From Amblyornis subalaris (lineage: Eukaryota > Chordata > Aves > Passeriformes > Ptilonorhynchidae), in NCBI GenBank assembly GCA_018881555.1, contig JACAXG010000024.1, forward strand, positions 7,434,298 through 7,498,297: DNA of 64,000 nucleotides, given 5' to 3'. Numbering within the stretch: position 1 is the stretch's first letter; each line of letters starts with the position of its first letter. Below are positions 1 through 12,420 of this stretch, in pieces. Below the pieces are notes generated by a model. That model saw only the letters and a program-made list of their open reading frames with translations, did not search any database and had not been told where the DNA came from. The position numbers were made by a program, and so were the translations under genes.

Positions 1-1172
1 TTGGCTGAGTATTTTCTTAACTTTTTTCTTTTAAACTCCAAGCTGCTATCCACATTCTACAATTCTCCTACAGCTCATTAACTCCAAAGAAAGCACAACC
101 GTATCAGTGCTTTAAGGCAAAAAACCACCCCCAAAATAATGCAAATAACATTGCCTTGACAATCTCTTTAGTCTCTAAAATCCTGCAGATAACAGAAAAG
201 CAATACTAGTACTGAAAAATACATGGTGAAAAGGGATGGACTCTGTATTTTCATTAGTAAACATACTAATTATAACTAAGTAACACAAGGGAGTAATAGA
301 CTTATGTTAACCTGACGATATTATTTTTATTGGAAAACAGGTAAATATACCTTTCCCCTCTGGCTTCCAATGAAAATCTAACGGTAGTGGACTTTGGGAA
401 TTTCCAGTAACAAATAAAGGACACAGAAGGACTGGTTTCAGTATTGCTGCAGTCAGCATCACTTGCTGCTCATGTTTGGCTCAGCTCTGAACGCAAGTTT
501 TCATTCAAAGGGCAAAATGTCTCAGTGGCTTGGCCACTTCTTTTGTTAGAAGAGCTCATTCTGCTGTATTACAGAATGCAACTTTAAATCTAAGAGGAGA
601 TTATTACAAGTGTTTGTTTAAATAATGCAACTGCAAGGAAACTTAAGGAGAGACATAACATTTTACTTGAAATGACTGGAATGCAAACACATTTTTACCT
701 TATTCCTATTCATGTTGACAGCCACAGAAGTCTCAAAATTTACTGTGGCAGTATTCTTTATGTTTGTGATGGCAACATTATAAGCTCCCCACCACTACAC
801 CCAGATCCCTTGTGCTCTGTTCTAATCCTGCTGTGTTTTACACAACTTAGCTGTCATCAGCAATTAGGGTTTTTTTTGGTTTGGGGTTTTTTTGATAGAA
901 GGAAGAAATGTGGAAAAGCAGTACACTTACTGAAGATATGTGCTTACAGTTTATTTTACAATCAAAAATTGTATTTTACAGATTTTAGTGCTGAGCAAAG
1001 GAGAGTATATAGATGAAAAATAACTAACATCTTTCAGTGAAAAGCGATGGTTTTCTGTATGCAAGTCTTCCAGATAATTTATCTCAGTTTCCATGTTTAT
1101 ATATGTTCCCTAGTCACAGCAACTAAAAATGAGATGCATCACATTCTGCCACCAGTTACTTTTGAAGCCAAC

Positions 1173-1208
1173 AAAAAAAAAGAAAAAAAGAAAAAAAGAA
1201 AAAAAAAA
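1173..1208. repeat. A-rich simple repeat, (A7G)n
   Basis: Runs of seven to nine A are separated by single G bases. It could be an expanded poly(A) tail of an old retroposed copy, but no recognisable element lies directly upstream on the plus strand, so I call it only a simple repeat. Confidence 0.85.
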
Positions 1209-1308
1209 TCCCAGCCTTTTTGCATAAAATTAGTGATAAAGATGAGGAAGTTCTAGTTCTCTTTGGCTCAGTACCCCATGCTTGCCATGCTCGGCCTCAC
1301 AGGGCCCT

Positions 1309-1329
1309 GTGTGTGTGTGTGTGTGTGTA
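1309..1329. repeat. (GT)n microsatellite
   Basis: About ten uninterrupted TG units. Alternating purine-pyrimidine sequence of this kind can adopt Z-DNA, but the tract is short. Confidence 0.9.
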
Positions 1330-1429
1330 TTGGTGCAACACAAGGAAAAAGTTANGGAAAAGGTGCTAAATACAATATGCTGGGAGACAGCATCACATTT
1401 CCTGACAGGCTGAGAGAGACCTCAGAGGC

Positions 1430-1910
1430 CCAAGTTTGATACTGCAATTGCCGTGTGCTTTCTCACATTATCTTAAGAGAAGAAATTGCTAATTTTCACT
1501 AGTCTGTGCTTCTTCCTTCGGAATAATCCAGCCAGGGGTAAAAAAAAAAAATTAAAGGCTGAAAAGTGAGCAATTGAATTACAGGAGGAAGACCCAAGCA
1601 ATATATTTAGTTCAACGACGGATTAAGTGCCATGGCCACTGGTAATTAAAGAGCTAATATGTCCTCTTTGAAATAGTTTGACTTTTCCTCTGGCTGCGAG
1701 CACGGCGCACTCGGAGGTTCGGGTGAGGCAAACCTGATACTCTGCCATTCTCTGCCAGCACGTGCCAAAATTAGTTCTCCATTTTGTGGTGGCCCTCGGA
1801 GAGCAATTCCCATTGAGAAGTGAACAAAGGCCGTGACCCCGGGGTCAGAGTGTAATGCAGGAAGCATGACCTCCCCTTTGTTCAGAACAGCACTGTTTAC
1901 TCTGCCTAAG
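1430..1910. promoter_or_regulatory. Putative conserved enhancer-like block
   Basis: This stretch has less low-complexity sequence than its flanks and a rise in CpG around 1690-1850. It contains TAATTA-type homeodomain motifs near 1645. A perfect 10-bp inverted repeat (TGAACAAAGG at 1821-1830, CCTTTGTTCA at 1875-1884) has the ACAAAG core used by SOX and TCF/LEF HMG proteins. Between the arms is the 14-bp palindrome TGACCCCGGGGTCA (1834-1847), which reads as two GGGTCA nuclear-receptor half-sites, everted with a 2-bp spacer. The motifs are seen directly. Enhancer function and conservation are inferred. A 73-codon minus-strand frame over 1646-1867 matches no protein I know. Confidence 0.4.
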
Positions 1911-2615
1911 TAAAGATCACCAATACATTAACTAAAGAGGATTAAAAAGGTCATATCCCTAGGGATGGAGCTCACGCAAGTGGCAACTCTCTTCAGGCAC
2001 TAAATCATTTGACTTCTCCACCTACCCCCCCTTCAAAAAAGACACACCTTAAGCTGCCATGGCTCAATGGCACGTTATTTTCAGAGCAGAAGTCTGTACA
2101 AATTCAGGTTTCAAAACCAGGTTAATTTCTGCAGAGCTAGCCAGCTGCTTGGAAGTTATTTTTAAAGTTATCAAAATATTTTAAGTGAAAACTTATCACC
2201 TCAATACAATTTTTTATCTCCTTTTGAAAAATTCTGAGTTGATTTATAAAATTGTGTGGGTCTTAAAGCGGTTATTAAAAAGTGCAATTTTTTGTAGCTA
2301 TTGTAAGTGGGATTCTTAAAATATCCTGTAGTTTGTGGATGGGCAGAAGTTGCCTGTTGCTGTAGACAACTGCTAACTCTATGATGGTTCACTTGCAAAG
2401 AGGAGAAGAAGGAAAATAAACTGAAAACATGCTGCCTACAAAATTTCACATATGCTGATTGCTAAACTTTTATCAGGCTAAATAAGCACTTCTTTGGGCT
2501 GTTAAGATTTCTCTTACCTCTTTTTCATATTATCTTAGAACATCAATATTAATATGAATACTAACAGAAGCATCTCTTGAAAAAGCTAAATTAATGCTAC
2601 ATTGGTAACACCTGG
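1911..2615. other. Non-coding DNA
   Basis: No gene or repeat is recognised. The sequence is AT-rich with short scattered T and A runs and separates the putative enhancer block from the SINE. Confidence 0.6.
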
Positions 2616-2619
2616 GAGG

Positions 2620-2760
2620 CAATGTGGCCAGCTAGACAGCGTGTTGGAGTGTCTCCTTTCCATTCTCACCTCTAATCCACTGGCCTGCTGGATGATCCCA
2701 ACTTTTGCTCTGTGCCTTGGTTTCCTCATCTGTGGTGATGTGGCTCACTGNGATGCAGAT
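2620..2760 (+). mobile_element. MIR/CORE-type SINE fragment
   Basis: The order of segments matches amniote MIR elements. A tRNA-like head (around 2622-2660) with a TGTGGCC..AG..AGA pattern resembles the usual MIR start. It is followed by a CCACTGGCCTGCTGG segment (2677-2691) and then the highly characteristic core TCTGTGCCTTGGTTTCCTCA (from 2709) ending in TCTGT at 2733. The 3' LINE-like tail is degraded. MIRs are ancient, inactive SINEs once moved by L2-type LINEs. Divergence is high and the ends are approximate. Two ambiguous bases (2751, 2813) lie in or just after it. Confidence 0.7.
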
Positions 2761-5700
2761 GTTACCATCAGTTAGTTGGTCAGGATGGGAGGAAAAGAGC
2801 ACATAGAAGGGANTGGTCAAGACTAAGATATTTTCCCTTCTCTACCCTCAGGCAGAAGCACCTCTCATTAAGCTGAACATTATGTTAGAGGTTGCAGAAG
2901 AAAATAANAGGAATAAAGCCAGGCAAGGGGGGCAAGCTCTTGATCAAAATCTTTGGTGCAGGGAGCTCAAAACCACAGACAAACCCCATATGCAGTAAAT
3001 CAGTTGGAATTAGCACAAGATGACACATCATCAGCAACTTTGAAAGGAGGACCAGGAGTGGCAAACTCCAAAAAACAAGGTCCTAGTGGCCCACAGGACA
3101 GCACAGACAGTACCGGGGGAGTGCTGAGAGGGTGTCCTTCCATTCTCAGAGAATGTGTGCAAAATAGCTATTTTTGGATCCATAACAATTCATGCACCTT
3201 CCTAGTTTCCAGCAGCATGAACTAATACAAGAGGTGTGGCAAGCTGGGGTCTCATTACACCCAGCCTGCACTGGCTCTTCTTCACCCACCACTGCTCCTG
3301 TGGTTTCTGATCTTTTCTCACCCCAGTAGGAAGAGTTGGAAACTTACTGCCATCAGGAAAACCGAAATGAGAAAGCCTTCCCAGCACACATGCCCCACAG
3401 GAGCACGGTGTTTAGCCCAGATGGCTCACAGCAGATTCCAACATGGCCGAGAGCAAAGAAGAAACTTCCAAACCATGTGTCTGCACCATGATGGGCAGCA
3501 TTCCCACTGCAGGTGAGCAAAGGACTGGCACTTGGAGTAACTCTCACCTGTCCAGTTCTGTGCCTAGAACAATCAAATCTAGTAATACACTTTCCAGTTC
3601 CCTGAAATCTGATATGAAAATATTGGGCTTTTCATTTTACACCAGAAGTCAAGTAAAGAACAGTAGAGGCAGAAAGCCTTGACAATAGGTTTCGAAAAAG
3701 CTGTGTCCAGGACAAAGCAAAAGTGTACAGCAGGTATTTAAAATAAATGACCTGGAATATCGTGCAATATTTCCACCTTGTACATTCATCAGATCTTCCC
3801 ACTGACTTAAATGGAAACATTCTGCTTTTTGTCACAAAAGATTATGCAGGCATAGTATATCCATCAGGAAAAAAGGGTAACAAAATCTCTAGATAGAGAA
3901 GGAGCAGGTGGGCAAGAGCAATGTGAGTACTGAGCAAAGCTTTGTATCAGGCTGAGGCAAAGAGGTACCTTTTCCAAAAAGCACTGGACTGAAACAACCA
4001 GAACAAAGAATATACTTAGGCATTAAGATTTAAAAATGGAGATTGGGAGCATAAGGACTGAACCAGTGACATAAGGACAATTTATTGACGTACATTAGAA
4101 GCAGGAAGACTGCACAACAATTGTCTGGCAAGTCTGAAATAGTACTGGGAAACAAAGGGAGTGAAGAAAGAGGACAAAAAACACCACAGAAAAGATAATG
4201 GCTGATTATGACCTTGAGCTATTTAGTCATGTAAAAGAGGAACCTTGCCTTTTCTCACCCTGTATGACCGCATTATCATTTCTTGTTAGCTGGGTTCCTA
4301 ATCTGGGGTATTCATAAAAAATAAAAAATACCCACTACTTCTTCAAGTGGAAATTCCTAGTCTTTCCTTTTTCAGTTCTCTTTCACCTTCACATCAGCCA
4401 ACAGCACTCTCTCTCCAAGACGGGAAGCAAAACCAACATTCTGGAAAGTTATGAAATGAGATGTCCCTTCTCTTCAACAGGAAAACAGAGAAAACGTGAC
4501 TTTGTGAAACAGAATTCTTGCATTGTCCATTTTTTGGGGGGATGAAGCAATTTCAGCCCTACCTCATATTCTAAGATATGCCTCTATCTCCTGATGCCCA
4601 GAAGCCCAGACAGACCGCAAGGTACCTTTTAGGTTAAAAAGAAGTTATCAGGCTTAATACAGATGGAAAAATCTATGATTTTCAAGTCATCAAATTATCC
4701 CCTCTGGTCCTTTCAAATAGCAAATCCCATTAATCAATTCTTTCTCAAGTAAAGGGTGAAAGAACAGCAGAGAGCAAAACAGAAAGTGCTAAAATAACTG
4801 GATAAATTGAAGTCAAGCCACTCTGAGAACACACACAGCCTTTCAGAAGCAGCCCCAGGTTGGAGGCAGGGTTTCCAGCAAAAATCTGCACCTTTCTTTC
4901 AGGAATGAAAGGGTAGTAGTCCTCAAAAATAGCCACAAATGATGATCCAGATTACACGCCACTGAATTCTGTGATTTAGTAAACCGTCTGGAAGGCTACT
5001 TTAAAAGATTATAACTTTAATGCCTGAGCAGGGATTACATAATGGAGAGAAAAACAACATTGATAACATAATGAAAAATACGTCTTTTTAAACTTTGAGT
5101 GCATCCACAGAATACATTATTATTTATTTGGCCTTTCCAAAGGCCTTTGACAATGTGACTCATGAAGACCAGAAAGAAAACACAACAGCCACAACTGGAA
5201 GTTGGAGTAATGATTAAAAATGAGCTAAGCAGCCAAAAGTAAAATGAAGGAATGAAAAGACATTTTGACAAGAGAAATGTTAAGAGCTGTTGCTTACAGA
5301 GGCCATGCTGGTATTAGCTTTTAACTTTAGTCATGTCTAGAAAGATCAACTGTAAAATAACAGTGGCAAAAATGACAAGCAAGGGGAGAGTACCGGGGTT
5401 ACTGAAGTGTTTAACCAAGTTGAGTGAATGTGAAACACGATAAATATTTTTTTTGTAATTGCTAAGGAGATCATATTGCAACATTCTCAAAGGGAAGAGA
5501 CCTGGGTGCCACCGTAACAAGTCGACGGAAATTTTCAGGGATATGCAGCAACGGCAGATAAGCCAAGCAGGAAAACAGAATCCTGTATTGAAAACATTAT
5601 CCTTCTAATATCCACCCGCCAGGCAAACATCTTCCTGGAGAATGCTAATGAGCCCTACCTCATTAAAGCTTGGAGTGCAAGGACAGGTGTCTAAAATAAT

Positions 5701-7000
5701 GTGACTGCCATATACGAAGACACAAAGGGATCAAACTACTTATGTTAGTGAGCACATGAGCAACAGGGAACATAACGGAGACACACAGTTCCAAAGTTAG
5801 GATCTGTAGTCCGACTTTCTTGCCTGCTTCCAGTCTTGAATGGGAAATGATTCCGCTAAATTAAACAAGCAGTAAATCCAAACTATAGGAATATACTGTT
5901 TTTCAATGTGCAGCCTAAGCATGTGAAAATCAATGCCATCATTAACGGACATCAGTGGGAATCTGAAAGAACATGACTCTATCCATAGCCTTCAAAAATA
6001 CAGCGTTCAATGGGATTGTTTGCTGGAAAGACCAAATGGACCTTTGCGCAAAGCCGCAACAAAGCCATTGGCCACGGGATCTATCTGCCCCTCTTTCTGA
6101 CGAGGACAGGGTATTCCAAAAAGGATCTGAGGTCATCTTTGCTCTCCACTTTCTTACCAATCAACCCTTTGTAAAAAATGTCAGGGTAGACTTGGTATTA
6201 ATTAGACTGTGGGTCTGATCCAATGCACTAATTNCTACTTTTGTTTTCTATGGCCAAAAGAAATGGCAAAAAAAAGAGAAGTCCACTTTAACTAATGTGA
6301 AATCCCTCATCCTCTAAGGTAGCTATGGTGCCTGATACAAGACTGTCAATGCATCACTCAAACGTCACAAAAACACTTAAAAACTTACTTTGCCACTTGC
6401 TCTTTCCCCCAACCCTCACAAATAATTAGCAAGAACCTAAATTATAAGACATTGTTTTACTGTATGAATACATTTCTTTTTTTACCTTACTATCTTTTTT
6501 TCCATCCATGCATCATTATTTGCAAAACCCATTTAATAATTACAAGAGAGTCCAAGTTGTGTGTCAGATCCTGGGATATTACAACTCATATGACGGTTTG
6601 CTACACTCAGCCTTTGGTCTTGTGGCTAACAATTCACCCAAGCTGTGAGAACACCTCACCACAACCCACACACTGCTGCTCTTCAAAGGAAGACAAGGAT
6701 ACATAATTAAGAGATGATGAGCTCAAATGTAAGACAGGAGATGTGGGAGCAGATTCTGTAACCACACCGGTGAGTGGTTTTACTACTGAAGTTGCCTCAG
6801 CTCCGTCTTCGCTCATTGTATCAGTAGAGCTCACAAATTTTCAAACTATGTTTGCAGCAGCACAGGAAAAAAAATGAATGCTAAAACCATGCCACCGCAT
6901 AAACATAGTTTTAGCATCAACTGCAAAGAATTGAAATTGTAAATCAGCATTATTAAGAAACTGCCCTTGTAACAAGTGGGGCCTATCTCTTAAAAAACCC
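2761..7000. other. Non-coding DNA
   Basis: No exon, RNA gene or recognisable transposon was found. The 60-105 codon frames on both strands have no recognisable domains and overlap one another. Simple sequence is limited to short A or T runs, for example A-rich DNA near 4315-4330. The sequence is probably intronic or intergenic. Confidence 0.55.
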
Positions 7001-7002
7001 CT

Positions 7003-7026
7003 AACTATACATATATATATATAGTT
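7003..7026. repeat. (AT)n run with inverted repeat
   Basis: A short (AT)n tract is bounded by AACTATA and TATAGTT, giving a self-complementary stretch that could extrude a small cruciform. It is probably only microsatellite-derived. Confidence 0.7.
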
Positions 7027-10000
7027 TTACTAAAAATACTGTGAAAATTTCATCCCACAAGAATTGTAACCTGGAAATATTCTCAGTCTTATTTCAAGAC
7101 TTTAGGAAGCTGTAATTGTGCCCATAATATAAAGAACAATAGACAGAAGTATCTGTGTGTACATGTGCCAGCTCAGGGGCTAAAGGCACAGCGTGGAACT
7201 GAAAATTCAGATGGGGGTACAGATCCACTCTAGCATGTACAGGATCAGTCCCTCACTGCCTATTCAGAATAAACAAAACATCAAACCACTTTTCTTGTTA
7301 TTCCACAGAGTTGAAACTAGTTTTTGTTGTTCTTGTCAAGACTGATTAGGGAAAGAGCTGAAAAGTCCAGAACAAAACAAGATGCGAATAAAGCTACCAA
7401 ACTCAAGTGAGGACCACTAACCGGCCTTCAGAAATAGGCATACGAAACAGCAAGATTACATGCTCACTGGTTTTCTGATTTAAAAAAAAAAAAAATAAAA
7501 ACATGAAGAATTCAGTTTTACCTAAAAGAAGTCTTCGTTTTGTCCTGATGCAGGAGCACATCTCCACAAGCCAGTGACCCTTTGCAGGGCCAGAACCTCC
7601 CAGCAGCAGCCACACCCTCCTCTTCCTCATTTTTTTCCACTGACCATTAAATACTTTCCAAGCCAGGCCCTGAAAAAAAAAAACCAAAACAAACCCCACA
7701 TTTTTAATGGACATCAGATATCATATTGCTGATTTAATTAGGCAGATTAGAAACAAATAAATATATTTGCGCACACACGCACATTTTCTGTTTTACTTCA
7801 AGCAAATGTGGTAGGCCTGATTTGGATCTCTATTCAAACCACAGGAAAAAAAAAATGAAAAGGTGTTCTACGCTGACAGCAGAACCAAGCCCTCTGGCTA
7901 TCTCTTTCTACAGATTTATATGACACGTTGTCCACTGGTACTGGAAAAATTCATAGAACAGGGGCTTTTCAGAGCATCTTCAGACAAGCCTGTATGTTTT
8001 GTAGCAGTAATAAATGCCAGCACAAGACAAGCTGAGAGAAACATCCCAGAACTTGGCTCTTTGGGGATTCTATGAATTGGACACTCAGGCAGACCTAGAA
8101 CTTTACTAAAACAAAAAAAAAAAAAAAAAAAGAAAAAGAAAAAGAAAAGTTATACTTTCCTGGCTCACATATCACTCGAACTCTCCCAGATTATCAAATG
8201 ACTCGGATCACTATCCGCAGCACAGTTAATAATGATGCTGTGTAGCAAGTACCACACAACATATCCTTACCCTTATTATATTTCATACAATTTATTTTAT
8301 CCATAATTCAGCAGTACACAGAACTATCTGGAAATTGATTGTTGCTATAAATTGTTTTGCATATTGTGTCATCTGCTGGCTTTAATTCATTATTTAAATG
8401 ACACTGTAATTATACTACAATTCATATTCTATTTAACCAGAAAATACTCAATACAGATACAAACTGAAAAAGCAAACTTTCCCCTGTGTCTCGAAAACCA
8501 CCTACTTATTTTCAAACAACTAGCTCCACCGTTCAACAGCAAGGCAAAAATACAATATTTAGGGTTCAGCAACTTAAGCTCAATTCTTTTTGCAAATAAC
8601 TGCACAAAGATATTATTGTTTAGCTATCATCAGGACTGTGAAATTAATGTTAAAATAAGGTGCTTGTTTATTTAAGTTTAGAACTAAATCTGTAACCTGA
8701 ATCCACGGCTTCATGCCATTATTCTTGCTGAAAGAACAAATTAGTATTAAAATAAGAACAGAGGTTATGTTGCGATGTGTGTTCGGGGATGACAGCCTAA
8801 ATTACAGGTAGTATATTAAATAACACCAAATCCAAAATAATTTTGTAAGAACAGCATCGTCTACGTATTTATTCATGTACAATTGTACACCCACAGAAAA
8901 GCACTGTAATAAGCAAGTGCTACACTTCACTACTGGTCGAGGTGTTTGCAGTTCCATACAGTCCTACATCCTAACAGGTTTCCAATATACAATTCTGAAT
9001 TCTCAAAGCCTGCATAATGCTGCATTTGCACATACAGTAAAATATATATAATTGACTTGCAGAGTGTATCAATACAGAAGTCTTTTAGACATGGTTATTC
9101 CCAGAAATCTTTGTTCTCTAAACTGCAGAATATTAGATAAGACTGCCATTATACTGGAGTGCTCCAGTACACCACTGATTTTTAAATACAAATACACAGT
9201 AAGGAAAAATGCTAGCACATTAGTATTTTACTGCTCTACAAAGATTCACCCTTCCAAGCCCTCCCATCCACGTATTCTGTATTAGAAAAGCACACTTACT
9301 CCAGACTGTCTGCATTCCTATTTACGGAGATGCTCTGCAATAAAGGGAGCGAACAGAAATCCAAGGGTTAACAGAAGAAACAAAAAAACCCCCTCCAAAC
9401 CAAAACAACAAACCCCACCACCAAAATGCCCAGCCATGCTGCAGTCTTTGCAAGAAAAGGAAAATGTTCAGCAGACAACAGCCTAACAAAAAGCAAACAG
9501 AATTTAGTGCTGCTATTGCCTGGATACCAGTTTGGGATTTAGGCAGCCTTGGATTACAAGGACTATTCCCTTGAAAATCCAGCCCACAGTTCCTGCACTG
9601 TTTTCTACCAATACCACATCCAAACTGTGACTAAACACCTCATTATGCTTCTCTGGCACCGTCTGAAGCACACATATTGTACAATTTTCTGGGGCACCTC
9701 AAAGCAGAGGGAAAGAAGCGGCTGGTTTTTACCAATCAGTAATGAAATGATGAACAAGGTCCTTGCAAAAGCTTGCATGATTAGTAAATCTTCTTCCAAC
9801 TCCCTTTTTTGTCCTGTGCAGGCAACAGGTGACAAAATACAGTCCCAATCTTCAGCTTTAAAAATAAGAAAATGAACGTAGTCTACAAGACATCTGCACT
9901 ATAATATGGCCCTTTTTTGTAAATTAAAATTGAATGAAGAGGCTTAGCTGGGCCTCTACACTGGCTTCAGAAAGTAAATGCTTTTCTTAATATTAATTTC

Positions 10001-10700
10001 TAGAGCTTTCATTTTAAGAAAATACAGTCCTCACAGTTACAAATAATAACTAGTGACTTGAGGTAACAATCTGGTATTGACAGATCTTAAAAGTGAAAAT
10101 TCAAACTGCATTTTCAAAGGAACTACATGCCTCAAATATTTCACTACAATTGCTTTTTCCTGTAACTTGCTAATTGATCTTAAATACGTAGATGAATGAG
10201 GTAATAACCTCCAATTTTCTTAGCTCTTACTCCAGATAAACATTATATTCTGATTTATGAACACCTGAAATATTTAATTTGCTGTTCATGGCATTTAAAC
10301 AGTTAATCTAATTTAGGGGAAGTAAGGATTCCACATTAAAGTTTCCTTCTAGTTTCTTGTTTAAGCTTCGCCACTACAAAAGCATTTCCCCCATCTCTTA
10401 CTATTTAGAAATAGTCTCCCTTTGTGCACTAGACATACTATAGTAGTTCAGGAGGCCGTGGCAGTGACACAATTCCTCTGCCAGTCCCTGTACCGCTCAT
10501 TAAATAATTTTACTCCCATATGTACACACACAGCTGGTCAAGGAATGACTTTGCTGCATTCAGCTACATCTACTCTTCTACAGCAAGCCTCGAAATAAAA
10601 AATCACAGTGTTACAAAAATGATCAGCGTCCATCGCTGTGCATTTCCCGAGTCTCAGATTGCTCACTCTACGTTTGCAAAGCCGTGCTGTAGGAGTACAC
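7027..10700. other. Non-coding DNA
   Basis: No gene is recognised. The stretch holds A-rich tracts at 7480-7500 and 8113-8148 and an A/C-rich patch near 9380-9420. An AT-rich segment around 8340-8420 has several TAAT/ATTA motifs and could be a conserved element, but that is a guess from composition alone. Confidence 0.55.
8113..8148. repeat. Poly(A)/(A4-5G)n tract
   Basis: About 18 A bases are followed by repeated GAAAAA units. The form resembles a decayed poly(A) tail. The 240 bases upstream contain an open plus-strand frame (7863-8075) but no AATAAA at the usual distance and no recognisable parent sequence, so retroposition is not supported. Confidence 0.8.
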
Positions 10701-10751
10701 CTGCGTCTCTTTCAGCAAAAACCCCACAANAGGCTAAAAACGTTTCAGTTT

Positions 10752-10783
10752 TGTTAATACCCGGTACTGTTAATACCCAGTCC
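10752..10783 (+). repeat. 16-bp tandem duplication
   Basis: Two adjacent 16-bp units, each starting TGTTAATACCC, differ only at their last few bases. They sit just upstream of the CpG island. Confidence 0.8.
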
Positions 10784-11195
10784 GCAATTAAATAGAATCT
10801 TTCTTTTAAGAAAGGTTTCTCTGAAATATTTTCACGATTACAAACATTTTTTCTATTTCGGAAAGCTTTGCAATTTCTTCCCTTTGCAAAAATTTAGCCG
10901 TACAGCACCAGCGAGGAGCTCCGGGTACAGCAGATGGTTAAAATTCTGCATCATTTTTAAGAGCCTAAGAGAAAGCACTGCCTTTTTTCGGGGGAGGGCG
11001 GGGGTGGAGGAGAAGAGAGAAAAAAGCTGAGAGCAGCAATTTGCAGCCCTTCTTTTTTTTTTTTTTTTTTTTCCTTGACAGCAGCAAGCCCCGCCTCAGT
11101 CTGGCCCTTCCTCCAACCTCTGCTAACCTAAAAACCAGCGCCAGCCTGGCAGTGGGCCAGGGATTCAAAAGTAAACATTATCCTCCTGCCATTTT
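10784..11195. other. AT- to GC-rich transition upstream of the CpG island
   Basis: No exon is recognised. GC content rises towards the right. A 20-bp T run lies at 11053-11072 and a G-rich stretch at about 10989-11010. The segment could belong to a proximal promoter region. Confidence 0.5.
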
Positions 11196-11760
11196 TCAGT
11201 GCTGTTTATCATATCTCGATCCCCTTTTTTTATTATCCCCGTTCCCGCCACCCTCCCTTCGCCATTGCTGAAATCCCCGTCTCTGCCCCCGGTTTGTTTC
11301 GCTCCGCGGCGACATCCAGCCACGGGAGCCCCGCTCCGCTGCCCCGCGGCAAACCTGCAGGACGCTGTCCGAGGGCTGCGGCCGTGCCCGGGAGCCGCGG
11401 GCGGTGCTGGAACGGAGGCCGCGCCAGGCGCACCTTTCCGCGCGGCTGTCCCACGGGATGGGGTGGGACGGCCGCCCATCGCCCGCTCCCGCACAATGCA
11501 CTCGCCTCTCCCGGCGCTGCAGCTGCCGGCACTAACGCGGCTTTTGCCTCCGCGGCTTTCCCACTTTCTTATTTAATTGTGAGTGCTTAAAGAACAGAGC
11601 CGTCCGTGAGGCGCCGTACGGCGCTGCACCTGACTCTTTGTTATCCCTCACCGCTCATCCCCGGGCCCTTCCGCTCCGCGCTTCCTCCTCCCACCTTGGG
11701 CTGCTCCTCGTTTATCAAGGTTCTGTAAAAAAAGCCGAGTAATTAAACTAGCTGCCCGTT
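11196..11760. promoter_or_regulatory. CpG island, left core
   Basis: CpG dinucleotides are very dense between about 11,300 and 11,560, against near-absence in the surrounding tens of kilobases. The core is GC-rich with several GC-box-like CCGCCC/GGGCGG-type strings. An AATTA-containing segment (TAATTA at 11740-11745) follows. In vertebrates such islands normally mark promoters or developmental control regions. Long frames on both strands are expected in GC-rich DNA and match nothing known, so I do not call exons. Transcription direction is not evident. Confidence 0.75.
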
Positions 11761-12420
11761 ACTGGTTTTTACTTAGGCGTGCACTGCATGGAGTGGATAG
11801 CGGGCATACCGGCAGGAGGAGGAAAGGAGATTAAAAAAAAAGGGGGGGGGGCGGTGAAGAGAGGGGGAGGAAATAAAAATAAATAAAAAACAAATACATA
11901 AAGAGAGCGGGGTGGTGCGGCCGGAGCCCCCCGAGCCGCCCCTGCGGGTGGGGAGGAGAGGGAGCAGGGGCAGGCGAATACGGCCATGTTGTGCGCGGGG
12001 TCAGCGCGGGGCACTGCGCTGTGCGGCGGAGAGCTGCGTCTGCGGGTTATTGGTACTATTTCCCTGTTGAATCCACCCCCCCTCACATATGCACACTCCT
12101 GCCTGGCGGAGAGCTGCAATTGGGGGTTATTTGTATTATTTCCCGTTAAACCCACTCCCCCTCCTGCCAGGGAACGCCGGCTCGGGGGCTGGGCCCTCAC
12201 CCCCCGCTTTCCTCTCTCCGGGCACAGCAAAGGGCGCCCAACGCGGCCCGACTCCACCACAGGGTCATGTGCCATCGGTCCGACGAACAAAAGCCCTTCC
12301 CTCGTTATTTATTTATGGCTCTGGGGCGTGTTCCCGATGAGGAGGAGCCTTTGTGGGCGCAGGTTTCACACCCACCGCGGCGCAGCGGCCGCGGCTCGTC
12401 CAGAGGCGCCGCGGGACAGC
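11761..12420. promoter_or_regulatory. CpG island, central part
   Basis: GC-rich DNA with an A9-G10 homopolymer junction at about 11833-11851, an AAATAAATAAA-type patch near 11870-11890, and an 80-bp tandem duplication (12025-12178). Around 12280-12310 there is a SOX-like ACAAAAG and a TTATTTATTTATG stretch of FOX/HOX type. No start codon with recognisable coding sequence follows. The segment is most likely regulatory or an untranslated first exon. Confidence 0.65.
12025..12178 (+). repeat. 80-bp tandem duplication in the CpG island
   Basis: Both copies start with GGCGGAGAGCTGC, at 12025 and 12105. They align closely for about 60 bases, through a GGGTTATT..TA.TATTTCCC segment and a C-rich tail, and then diverge. 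The 80-bp offset and mutual divergence show an old local duplication rather than a microsatellite. The inner TTATT.GTA.TATTTCCC core may carry a duplicated protein-binding site. Confidence 0.85.

Larger units (their letters stand above)
1..1429. other. Non-coding AT-rich DNA, left edge
   Basis: No exon or known repeat is recognised here. Open frames on both strands are short and show no protein family. The stretch holds an A-rich tract at 1173-1208, a (GT)n run at 1309-1329 and a single ambiguous base at 1355. It is probably intronic or intergenic. Confidence 0.6.

Noticed and set aside
8113..8148. Poly(A) tract as the tail of a processed pseudogene
   Set aside because: No recognisable parent gene, poly(A) signal or target-site duplication next to it.
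11769..12290. 173-codon minus-strand open frame in the CpG island
   Set aside because: It crosses the A9-G10 homopolymer junction and the 80-bp duplication and has no recognisable domain, so it is probably a composition artefact.
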